A program made the translations under genes and the position numbers. 24,286 nucleotides of DNA, taken from positions 1-24,286 of the forward strand of contig JAURJO010000146.1 in the NCBI GenBank assembly GCA_030832235.1, written 5' to 3'. The notes under the pieces were generated by a model. That model was not told the origin of the DNA. It worked only from the letters and a program-made list of their open reading frames with translations, and searched no databases. The DNA is from Verrucomicrobiota bacterium (GTDB lineage: Bacteria > Verrucomicrobiota > Verrucomicrobiia > Opitutales > Opitutaceae). Of the stretch, positions 15,450-22,882 are shown piece by piece (position 1 is the first letter of the stretch; every line of letters starts with the position of its first letter).

Positions 15450-15473
15450 TGTAGCCGAGGGCGCCTCCCTCGG
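15450..15473 (+). repeat. TGTAG-hairpin element, copy D
   Basis: TGTAG (15450-15454), stem CCGAGGG (15455-15461) with CCCTCGG (15467-15473), loop CGCCT. It has the same stem as copy C at 7157 with a loop one base longer, and the flanks also align. Confidence 0.75.
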
Positions 15474-15550
15474 ATCGTCGGAAATACCTTCCGCTAACTC
15501 GCCTCTCTGACCCTCACTTCGCGCCCCGCGAAGCAGGGTAATTCCTCCCT

Positions 15551-15609
15551 CCCAGCGAGGCGCAGCACTGAAGATGCTTCGGTTGTGGCGAAGCCGCGCT
15601 GGGCTTTTC
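15551..15609 (+). ncRNA. candidate structured RNA or leader upstream of the amidase operon
   Basis: The outer stem CCCAGCG (15551-15557) pairs with CGCTGGG (15597-15603) and encloses an inner hairpin GCTTCG (15576-15581) with CGAAGC (15589-15594). A short pyrimidine run CTTTTC follows (15604-15609). This two-tier layout with trailing Ts resembles a terminator or attenuator, and it lies about 145 bp before the amidase start. It could equally be part of a dispersed repeat. Structure seen; function inferred. Confidence 0.35.
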
Positions 15610-15754
15610 GAGCCTTCCGAGTGTTCCGTGGACCAACCGCCTCGATCGGTTTCGGAGGTTGGGTGTTTCGTCGTTACCACCCTTCTCAATCCACTTTTCG
15701 CGTGTTTCCCGCGCGTTCGTCGGCCAACGATCGTCTGAACTCCCCGCGACCGCC

Positions 15755-17467
15755 ATGAACCGACGCCGTTTCCTCGCTCGCGCCGCCGCCGGCGCCACCC
15801 TCCCACTGGCCTCCGGAACGCTGAGTGCAGCCGACGCGCCCGCCACCAGTCCCGAAGCGTCCGGCATCACGGCTGAAACCATCGCCGCCGCGGAGAAACT
15901 CGCCGCCGTGGACTTTTCCCCGGAGCAACGCGCCCTGCTCGCCAAAGACCTCGTGTCCCGCGCCGCGGGCTACCGCGAGGTTCGCCGGAACCCGCTGCCA
16001 AACTCCGTCGCACCCGCCCTCAGTCTCCATCTTCCCGCCGCCCCGCGCCCTGGCTCCACCGGCGCAGCAATCCCCGCCGCCTGGTCACCACCCGAGACCA
16101 CTCGTCCCGCGTCCGCCGAGGACCTCGCGTTTCTCCCGGTCACCGCCCTCGCCTCGCTGCTCCGTGCGCGGAAGGTCACGTCCCGCGAACTCACGGAACT
16201 CTTCCTCGAACGGCTCCGACGCCTGAACCCCGTGCTGGAGGCGGTCGTGACCCTCACCGAGGAGCGCGCCCTGCGCCAGGCGGACGCCGCCGACGCCGAG
16301 CTGCGTGCGGGAAAATGGCGCGGCCCGCTGCACGGCGTGCCATGGGGCGCCAAAGACCTCCTCGCCGTGCGCGGCTATCCCACCACCTGGGGAGCGCGGC
16401 CGTTCCGTGAACAGACTTTCGACACCGACGCCGAGGTTGTGCGACGCCTCGACGCGGCCGGCGCCGTGCTGGTGGCGAAACTCTCGCTGGGCGCCCTAGC
16501 CTACGGCGCCGATTGGTTCGGCGGCCGCACCAAGTGCCCTTGGAACATCGAGCTCCCCTCGTCCGGCTCCTCCGCGGGTTCCTGCGCGGCGGTTTCGGCC
16601 GGACTCGTGCCGTTCGCGATCGGGTCGGAGACGCTCGGTTCGATCGTATCCCCTTCCACCCGCAACGCCGTCACCGGCCTGCGTCCGACCTACGGCCGGG
16701 TGAGCCGTGCCGGCGCGATGGCGCTGGCCTGGTCGATGGACAAGATCGGACCGATCGCGCGCACCGTGGAGGATTGCGCGTTGGTGTTCGCGGCGATCCA
16801 CGGCGCCGATCCGGCGGATCCGACCGCCACCGAGGCACCGTTTGCCTGGCGTCCCGCACCTTCGCTGCACGGAACCCGCGTCGGATTCGTCGAGGCGCAA
16901 TTCGCCGCGGAGAGTGAATGGCGCGACGCGCAACGGGCGACGCTCGAAACCCTGCGCGGTCTCGGCACCGAGTTGGTGCCGGTTGAGATACCCAAGGTCC
17001 CGGGCCGAGTCGTGAGCACGATCCTGAGCGCCGAGGCCGCCGCGGCGTTCTCCGACCTGACGCTCACAGGGGAAATCGACGACCTCCTCGCGCCGCGCCC
17101 GAGCAATTGGGCGAAATCCATGCGGGAGTCGCGGTTCATCCCCGCGGTCGAGTACATCCAGGCCAACCGCGTGCGCACCGGACTCATCCGCGAGACCGAG
17201 GACCTATTCGCGCGCCAACGCCTGGATGCTTGGGTCACTCCGGCGTTCGGCGACCACCTTTCGCTCACCAACATGACCGGGCATCCCGCGGTGTGCGTGC
17301 CCGCCGGGTTCGCCCCGGTGAAGGACCAACCGGCGGACTCCCCCCGCCGCAACGCCACCGCGGTCACCTTCCACTCCGCGCTGTTCGCCGACGACCGCGC
17401 GCTGACGGTCGCGCATGCTTTCCAGCAGGCCACACGCTGGCACGACCGACGACCACCCTCCGCCTGA
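15755..17467 (+). CDS. exported amidase signature family protein
   Basis: A 570-residue amidase with a twin-arginine leader: the start at 15755 gives MNRRRFLARAAAGATLPLASG and an Ala-rich cleavage region near residue 26. An earlier in-frame Met would bury this leader. After about 120 residues of extra N-terminal sequence comes the amidase-signature domain with Lys200 (VPWGAKDLLAV), Ser272 (SSGSSAGSCAAVSAG) and Ser296 (GSETLGSIVSPS). The 24-residue Ser-Ser spacing is normal. The usual D-T-G-G-S before the nucleophile is E-T-L-G-S, a bulkier variant. It therefore acts outside the cytoplasm, on an amide in the periplasm or taken up by the downstream receptor (inference). It is only distantly similar to the amidase at 7940. 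First gene of a four-gene same-strand run; DUF1080 starts 54 bp later. Confidence 0.92.
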   Translation: MNRRRFLARAAAGATLPLASGTLSAADAPATSPEASGITAETIAAAEKLAAVDFSPEQRALLAKDLVSRAAGYREVRRNPLPNSVAPALSLHLPAAPRPGSTGAAIPAAWSPPETTRPASAEDLAFLPVTALASLLRARKVTSRELTELFLERLRRLNPVLEAVVTLTEERALRQADAADAELRAGKWRGPLHGVPWGAKDLLAVRGYPTTWGARPFREQTFDTDAEVVRRLDAAGAVLVAKLSLGALAYGADWFGGRTKCPWNIELPSSGSSAGSCAAVSAGLVPFAIGSETLGSIVSPSTRNAVTGLRPTYGRVSRAGAMALAWSMDKIGPIARTVEDCALVFAAIHGADPADPTATEAPFAWRPAPSLHGTRVGFVEAQFAAESEWRDAQRATLETLRGLGTELVPVEIPKVPGRVVSTILSAEAAAAFSDLTLTGEIDDLLAPRPSNWAKSMRESRFIPAVEYIQANRVRTGLIRETEDLFARQRLDAWVTPAFGDHLSLTNMTGHPAVCVPAGFAPVKDQPADSPRRNATAVTFHSALFADDRALTVAHAFQQATRWHDRRPPSA

Positions 17468-17521
17468 AACGCAAACGGCCCCAGCCTTGCCCCAGCGCGG
17501 CCGATCACGAGGCTCAGGAGG

Positions 17522-18310
17522 ATGAAAAACCCCTTCGCCATCGCGCTACTGCTGGCCTTGCCGCTTTCCCCCGTCTTCGCCGCCGACGAAGGCTTCCGAC
17601 CGCTCTTCAACGGTCGCGACCTGCAGGGTTGGGACGCCGACCCCGCGCTGTGGCGCGTCTTCGATGGAGTGATCGTCGGAACCAGCGAGCCGGGGAAGCC
17701 CGCGACGAACTCATTCCTCATTTGGAACGGCACGCTGCGGGATTTCGAGCTGCGCGTGACCATCCGGGTGATCGGGGACAACAACTCCGGCGTCCAGTAT
17801 CGCAGCCGGCGCCGGCCCGAAATCACGCCGTGGACCATCTCCGGTTACCAGTGCGACGTGCATCCCGTGGAGGTCCATACGGCGATGACCTACGAGGAAC
17901 GCGGCCGTGGGATCTTCGGCTACAACGGCATGGACGTGGTGATGGATCCGAACGGTCAGCGCTGGCAGGTCGGGGAGCGCCCGCCCGTGCCCGCGGACCT
18001 TTCGCAGTGGAACGAGTTCACCGTGATCGCGCGCGGTAACCGCCTCGAGCACCGGATCAACGGCCGCGTCACCTCCGTGTTCGTCGATCACGACGAGAAG
18101 AACCGCGCCCTCGAGGGCCTGCTGGCCATCCAGCTGCACGCCGGCGCGCCGCACCGTACCGAGGTGCGATCCATTCTGCTCAAGGATCTTCCGACCACGG
18201 CGCCCGAGGCGTTCGACGCCTCCCGTCTCCCCGCCGGCGCGCGGAAAATCGAGAAGCCGCCGGTCGTGAGCGCCCAGGGCAAGACGCCGCCGCCGAAGAA
18301 GAAAAAGTGA
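17522..18310 (+). CDS. secreted DUF1080 (3-keto-disaccharide hydrolase-like) protein
   Basis: A 262-residue exported protein with a Sec signal peptide (MKNPFAIALLLALPLSPVFA). It matches the DUF1080/3-keto-disaccharide hydrolase family, a concanavalin-like beta-sandwich: GFRPLFNGRDLQGWD (24-38), FELRVTIRV, NNSGVQYRSR, ISGYQCDVHP, WNEFTVIARGNRLEHRINGR and EGLLAIQLHAGAPHRTEVRSILLKDL. Some family members cleave glycosides already oxidised at C3 by an oxidoreductase. The tail is a short Pro/Lys run (PPPKKKK), probably disordered. An AGGAGG sits directly against the ATG (17516-17521), too close to serve as a normal ribosome site; a GAGG about 9 bases upstream is better placed. It is followed 60 bp later by the DUF1593 gene. 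Confidence 0.92.
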   Translation: MKNPFAIALLLALPLSPVFAADEGFRPLFNGRDLQGWDADPALWRVFDGVIVGTSEPGKPATNSFLIWNGTLRDFELRVTIRVIGDNNSGVQYRSRRRPEITPWTISGYQCDVHPVEVHTAMTYEERGRGIFGYNGMDVVMDPNGQRWQVGERPPVPADLSQWNEFTVIARGNRLEHRINGRVTSVFVDHDEKNRALEGLLAIQLHAGAPHRTEVRSILLKDLPTTAPEAFDASRLPAGARKIEKPPVVSAQGKTPPPKKKK

Positions 18311-18370
18311 TCCGCCACATCCCCGGCGCGGTGGCGTTCGCGTGACCGTGCCCTCACCACTCGTCGTTCC

Positions 18371-19807
18371 ATGAACCTGCTTCGCGTCCTTCTCGTCCTC
18401 AGCGTCGCTGGTTTGGCCGGCCGGGCGGCGGACGCCGTTTCAACGGCCGCCCGGAACAAGCCCAGGGTGATCGTGCTCACCGACATCGAGAACGAACCCG
18501 ACGACGCGATGTCGCTCGTTCGGTTCCTCGTGTACTCCAACCAGTGGGACACCGAAGGCCTGGTCGCGACCACCTCGGTGCACCAACCCGACCGCACCGC
18601 CGCGTGGCGGATCCGCGAGATCGTGGCCGCCTACGGTCAGGTGCGGGACAATCTCGAACTGCACGAGCGGGGGTTTCCGTCCGAGGCCGAACTGCAACGC
18701 GTGGTGGCCGAGGGCCGACCGCAATTCGGCATGAACGCCGTCGGCATCGGCAAGGACTCCACCGGGTCGGAACTGATCATCGCGGCCGCGAACCGCGACG
18801 ATCCCCGCCCGCTTTGGGTCTGCGTGTGGGGCGGCCCGAATGTCCTCGCCCAGGCGTTGTGGAAGGTGCGCGCCACCCGCCCCACCGCGGAACTCGCCCG
18901 CGTCGTGTCCCGGCTGCGAGTCTACACGATTTCGGACCAGGATGACTCCGGCCCTTGGCTTCGCCGGGAGTTTCCCGGCCTCTTCTACATCGCCAGCGCG
19001 GGCCTGCACGCCGGCGGTGCCTATCACGCGGCGACCTGGAGCGGGATCGGCGGCGACCGCTTCCACGGCCGGTTCACGGGCGCGGACTTCTCCCTCGTCG
19101 ATAATCCCTGGCTCGACCGGCATGTCCGCGCCAAGGGACCGCTGGGCGCAAAGTACCCGAAAATCGAGTACCTCATGGAGGGCGACACCCCGAGTTTCCT
19201 GAACCTCATCGCCAACGGCCTCGCCGAACCCGACCATCCGGATTGGGGCGGCTGGGGCGGACGCTACGAACTCTACACCCCCCGTACGCGCAAATGGTTC
19301 GCCGCGCCCGAAACGCGGCCGTTCTGGACCGACACGCAGGACGAGGTCCTCGGCGTCGACGGCAACTGGCACGACACCAATCACGCGACCGTCTGGCGCT
19401 GGCGCGCCGCGTGCCAGAACGATTTCGCGGCGCGGATGGACTGGACCGTGAAGCCGAGGAACGAGGCGAACCATCCCCCTGTCGCCGGTCTGGGCCACTC
19501 CGACCGCCTCGAGGCCAAACCCGGGGCGCGGGTGGAACTGAGCGCCGACGGCTCCTTCGACCCCGACGGCGACGCGCTCTCCTACGAGTGGTTCTGCTAC
19601 GGTGAGGCCGGCACATTCACGACCTCCTCCGCGCGAACCGGGCAGCCGGTCGTCATCAACGATCAAGACCGGCCGAAGGCGTGGTTCGAGGTGCCGGTCA
19701 AGCGGGTGCTGCGCAACGGCACCCTGCACATCATCCTCGCCGTGACGGACCAAGGCACTCCGCGCCTCACGCGCTACCGCCGTGTGATCGTCGAAGTGAA
19801 ATCCTGA
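18371..19807 (+). CDS. secreted DUF1593/Sde182-like nucleoside-hydrolase-fold protein
   Basis: A 478-residue exported protein (signal peptide MNLLRVLLVLSVAGLAGRAA). The N-terminal domain (about 30-350) is related to nucleoside hydrolases: VIVLTDIENEPDDAMS (Asp38, Asp44, Asp45) matches their calcium/ribose-binding D-x-D-x-x-x-D-D start in modified form, followed by WVCVWGGPNVLAQAL and YTISDQDDSGPWLRREFP. The C-terminal part (about 375-478, NHPPVAGLGHSDRLEAKPG, LSADGSFDPDGDALSYEW) is an Ig-like domain as in Sde182 from Saccharophagus, annotated as cellulose-binding. This two-part layout is usual for the family; the true reaction is poorly known, with N- or O-glycoside cleavage likely. It sits between DUF1080 and a TonB receptor, consistent with extracytoplasmic substrate processing. 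Confidence 0.91.
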   Translation: MNLLRVLLVLSVAGLAGRAADAVSTAARNKPRVIVLTDIENEPDDAMSLVRFLVYSNQWDTEGLVATTSVHQPDRTAAWRIREIVAAYGQVRDNLELHERGFPSEAELQRVVAEGRPQFGMNAVGIGKDSTGSELIIAAANRDDPRPLWVCVWGGPNVLAQALWKVRATRPTAELARVVSRLRVYTISDQDDSGPWLRREFPGLFYIASAGLHAGGAYHAATWSGIGGDRFHGRFTGADFSLVDNPWLDRHVRAKGPLGAKYPKIEYLMEGDTPSFLNLIANGLAEPDHPDWGGWGGRYELYTPRTRKWFAAPETRPFWTDTQDEVLGVDGNWHDTNHATVWRWRAACQNDFAARMDWTVKPRNEANHPPVAGLGHSDRLEAKPGARVELSADGSFDPDGDALSYEWFCYGEAGTFTTSSARTGQPVVINDQDRPKAWFEVPVKRVLRNGTLHIILAVTDQGTPRLTRYRRVIVEVKS

Positions 19808-19885
19808 GGCGCAATCTGCGTCGTCAGGATGGCTGGAGGACCATCGCGGCGGGTTTGCCTAGCCGTCCCAGAGGTATTTCGTTTC

Positions 19886-19898
19886 GGGGATCGTCCCC
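19886..19898 (+). promoter_or_regulatory. small hairpin abutting the TonB receptor start codon
   Basis: GGGGA (19886-19890), TCG, TCCCC (19894-19898), with the ATG at 19899. The best Shine-Dalgarno candidate, AGAGG at 19870-19874, is 24 nt from the ATG, but only 11 nt if the hairpin is looped out. It may tune initiation. The base pairing is seen; the role is inferred. Confidence 0.4.
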
Positions 19899-22670
19899 AT
19901 GAACTATCCGCCGCGTCCCACGGTATTGCATCTTGTCCGTCGTCGACTGCCACACCTCGCGGTGGTCCTTGGCGCCTTGACCGGACCAATCTTCGCCCAG
20001 ACCGCACCCGCCCCGGCGGCACCCACGCGGGACGAGCCGGTGGAGCTTTCCCCGTTCATCATCGCCACGGAACGCGACACCGGCTGGTCGGCCAACGACA
20101 CGCTCTCCGCCAACCGCACGAAGCAGGCGCTGAAGGATGTGCCGGTGAACATCGACGCCATCACGCGCGACTTCATGGAGGACCTCGGCCTCGATTCAGC
20201 CGACGACGTCGCGCTCTTCGTCGCCAACGTTTACGCGCTGCCGATCATGGAGAACGACAACCACAAGGGTAACTTCTCCTTCCGCGGCCTCGCGCAGACG
20301 AACAACGTCAGCCGGAATTACTTCCGCTGGTACATCCCGAGCGACACCTACAACGTCGAGCGCATCGACTTCGGCAAGGGCTCCAACTCGCTGATCTTCG
20401 GCGAGGTCGAACCCGGCGGCCAGGGCGCCGTCTTCACCAAGCGTCCCCTGCTCCGCAACTTCGGCGAGGTTTACGCCCAGTACAACAGCGAGGGTGCTTA
20501 CCGCTACCAGTTCGACGTCAACCGGAAGCTCCGCCCCAACCTCGCCCTGCGCCTTAACGCCGTGCGCCGGCTCCAGCGCACGTTCCAGGACGCCTCCGAT
20601 TACCGCTTCTCCGGCGAAACGGTCGCGCTCGCATGGCAACCTTTCCGCCGCACCGGTATCCGCCTCGAATTCGAGCAGGGCGCCTACGAGAATGTACGCG
20701 GCTTCGCCGGCATCTGGGTGCGCGAGTTCTCCGCGCGCAGCCGCGCGTTTGGCGTCGCCGGAAACTACTACACTTCCGACCGCGAGTGGATCATCTCCAC
20801 CACCCTGCCGGTCGCCGATCGCACCTCGTCGCTCAACCCGTCGGGCGGCTCGCCCTCGCTGCTCGAGGGCGGCTACTTCGACGTGAAGATGCTGAACGCC
20901 GCGGGCGCACTTGTCGGCACGAAGCGGATCAACGGCTTCCCCAAGCACTACAACATCCGCGGTTCCTTCGACAACCACAGCCGCCCGTTCCGCACGTGGT
21001 CGGCCACGTTCGAGCAACAGTTCGGTCCGGTCAGCACCGAGCTCGCCTACAACTACCAGACGCAACAGGAGGAGAGGAACGACAACGCGTTCGACCAGAC
21101 CATCAGCGTCGACGTGAACGGCCGCCCCTACATCGACAGCCGCGGCGACCGGAAGTGGTTCCGTAACGACGTCCACTCGTTCCGCGGCTCGGCCGTGTAC
21201 AAGTTCGACCGCTTCAAGTGGATGGAGCAGTTGCTCGTGGCCGGCGCGGAGTACCGCGAGGACCAGTCCCTCAACCTGCGCTGGCAGTATTTCAACATCG
21301 CCCCGGCCCTCGCCGGCACCGCCAGCGCGATCAACACCACCAACGACCGTCTCGTCCTGCGACTCTACATGGACGATCCGCAGTTCTACTCCCGCGCCGT
21401 GTTTGACCGGCTTCAGAAGGACGGCCTGCCCATTACCTCCGCGGTCAACATGGTCCCGCTGCGCTATTTCGCCTCCGGCACCTCCGCCGCCGACGGCACC
21501 GCGTGGCGCCAGACCTACTCCACCTCGATTTCCGCCACCGGCCGCTATCTGAAGGGTCGCGTCCAGTCCCTGGTGGGGGCCCGCACCGACTGGGGTCGCA
21601 CTTGGGACTACGTGGCCACGCGCAAAGAGGGTCGTTGGTCCGAGGACATCCAGCCCCCCAACCGCGCCGATGCCCTGCCGGGCGAGTACGTCCAGAACCG
21701 CGCCCTTCGCCAGGCGCAGACCACCTACTCCGGCGGACTCACCGTCGCGCTGAACAGGGACATCAATCTCTACACGATCTACTCCGAGTCCTTCCGCTTC
21801 CAGGACGCCCGCACCTACGACCGCGTTACGATCGGGCCGATCTCCGGCGTCACCAAGGAAATCGGCCTGAAGGGCAACCTCTGGAGCGACCGTCTCGCCT
21901 TCAGCTTCGGCCTCTTCGAGATAGACCGGCAAAACGTCGTTCGTTCGTGGAACAACATCATCCCGTTCACCGACACCCAGACGGAAGATCTGATGAACCC
22001 CAACGATGTGCTGCCCGGTGATCCGCGCTACAAGTACCGCGAGCCCGGTACCGCGAGCGCCGCACGCAATTACACCGCGACCGAGAAATCGAAGGGCGCC
22101 GACCTCACGCTCACGCTCAAGCCGACCCGCGGTCTCCAACTCCGTTTCACCGTCGGGTACGCCGACGTCTTCAGCCAGCCCGACCTCTCCTCGTTCCGCG
22201 GCTACTACGAGGCCGCGGTGAAGCGCGGCAACGAGAGCCCGGCGCTCCTGGCCGACGCCAAGCTGCTGCTGGACACACTCGACGTCGCCGATCGCGCCAC
22301 CGGCGCCCGCGCCGCACCGTGGTCCGCCAGCTGGGTGGCCGACTACGGATTTTCCCGCGACTCCGCCCTGCTCCGAGGCGTGCGCATCGGTGTGAACGGC
22401 GTCTGGCGCGACGACTACCTCTTCGGCCTTCCCGCCGGCCAGCAGATGATCGGCGGCAGCACCCACCTGGTGAACGCCTACGTGATGCGCGACCAGAAGC
22501 TCTGGGGCCAGCAGGTGCGCGTGCGCGCTGGTGTGCGGAACCTCACGGACCTCGAGAACGGCGGCATCCGCAAGACCGGCTTCACGACGATGTCCGACGG
22601 CCGCAACGTCTACCGCTACTCTTACGTGATGCCCGCGCAGTACGACCTGTCGGTGAGCGTGAAGTTCTGA
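19899..22670 (+). CDS. TonB-dependent outer-membrane receptor
   Basis: A 923-residue outer-membrane receptor. It has a signal peptide (basic HLVRRRLPHL, hydrophobic AVVLGALTGPIFA, cleavage near 33), a linker with the Verrucomicrobia-type ELSPFIIATERDTGW segment (about 49-63), a plug domain (LKDVPVNIDAITRDFMEDLG, NFSFRGLAQTN, VERIDFGKGSNSLIFGEVEPGGQGAVFTKRP), then a barrel of aromatic-rich strands ending in VSVKF with a terminal Phe. Unlike the receptor at 1824 it lacks the carboxypeptidase-regulatory-like N-domain, and the two are only distantly related. It resembles the FhuA/siderophore-style subgroup that has expanded in Opitutaceae, so the substrate cannot be read from sequence. As last gene after exported amidase, DUF1080 and DUF1593, it probably imports their product or substrate. 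The start at 19899 is the first Met with a normal signal peptide. Confidence 0.94.
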   Translation: MNYPPRPTVLHLVRRRLPHLAVVLGALTGPIFAQTAPAPAAPTRDEPVELSPFIIATERDTGWSANDTLSANRTKQALKDVPVNIDAITRDFMEDLGLDSADDVALFVANVYALPIMENDNHKGNFSFRGLAQTNNVSRNYFRWYIPSDTYNVERIDFGKGSNSLIFGEVEPGGQGAVFTKRPLLRNFGEVYAQYNSEGAYRYQFDVNRKLRPNLALRLNAVRRLQRTFQDASDYRFSGETVALAWQPFRRTGIRLEFEQGAYENVRGFAGIWVREFSARSRAFGVAGNYYTSDREWIISTTLPVADRTSSLNPSGGSPSLLEGGYFDVKMLNAAGALVGTKRINGFPKHYNIRGSFDNHSRPFRTWSATFEQQFGPVSTELAYNYQTQQEERNDNAFDQTISVDVNGRPYIDSRGDRKWFRNDVHSFRGSAVYKFDRFKWMEQLLVAGAEYREDQSLNLRWQYFNIAPALAGTASAINTTNDRLVLRLYMDDPQFYSRAVFDRLQKDGLPITSAVNMVPLRYFASGTSAADGTAWRQTYSTSISATGRYLKGRVQSLVGARTDWGRTWDYVATRKEGRWSEDIQPPNRADALPGEYVQNRALRQAQTTYSGGLTVALNRDINLYTIYSESFRFQDARTYDRVTIGPISGVTKEIGLKGNLWSDRLAFSFGLFEIDRQNVVRSWNNIIPFTDTQTEDLMNPNDVLPGDPRYKYREPGTASAARNYTATEKSKGADLTLTLKPTRGLQLRFTVGYADVFSQPDLSSFRGYYEAAVKRGNESPALLADAKLLLDTLDVADRATGARAAPWSASWVADYGFSRDSALLRGVRIGVNGVWRDDYLFGLPAGQQMIGGSTHLVNAYVMRDQKLWGQQVRVRAGVRNLTDLENGGIRKTGFTTMSDGRNVYRYSYVMPAQYDLSVSVKF

Positions 22671-22708
22671 CGCTGATCGATCTGTTCCACGGCACCGAGG
22701 TGACCGCC

Positions 22709-22727
22709 TCCCGGCGACGCGCCGGGA
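22709..22727 (+). terminator. hairpin after the second TonB receptor
   Basis: TCCCGGCG (22709-22716) and CGCCGGGA (22720-22727), a perfect 8-bp stem with an ACG loop, 38 bp after the stop. Only a weak T-rich stretch (TCTCCTTA) follows from 22731. Probable but imperfect terminator. The remaining bases to 22882 hold a second bulged inverted repeat (ACCCGG..CGAG with CTCGCCGGGT, about 22779-22812) and nothing else recognised. Confidence 0.5.
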
Positions 22728-22882
22728 CGGTCTCCTTATGTGCGCACCCCGGGGCGCGGCGGTTTCGCAGCTGAAACAGCCTCACCCGGGGCGAGACCGC
22801 TCCTCGGGAGCTCGCCGGGTTGGGCGCGAAGGCTTCGGGCATCCCTGCCGCGAAACCCCCGAAGCGAAACCGGAGAAACCTT

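Larger units (their letters stand above)
15256..15754. other. repeat-rich non-coding region between divergent operons
   Basis: 499 bp between the ceramidase-family gene (leftwards) and the exported amidase (rightwards). No convincing gene is present. It contains an ACGGAG-type repeat (15326-15356), the TGTAG-hairpin copy D (15450-15473), an imperfect hairpin at 15511-15538 (CCCT, CTTCGC with GCGAAG, AGGG), a larger structure at 15551-15609 and a final inverted CCGTGG motif near 15615-15631. It should also hold promoters for both operons; none was recognised with confidence. Confidence 0.6.

Noticed and set aside
20196..22466. Long minus-strand open frame (756 codons) opposite the second TonB receptor
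   Set aside because: Antisense shadow of a clear receptor, with low-complexity composition and no recognisable domain.
22671..22882. Small gene or riboswitch in the gap between the second TonB receptor and the NIPSNAP gene
   Set aside because: Only a hairpin and a bulged inverted repeat are visible between converging genes; no coding signal and no known riboswitch motif.
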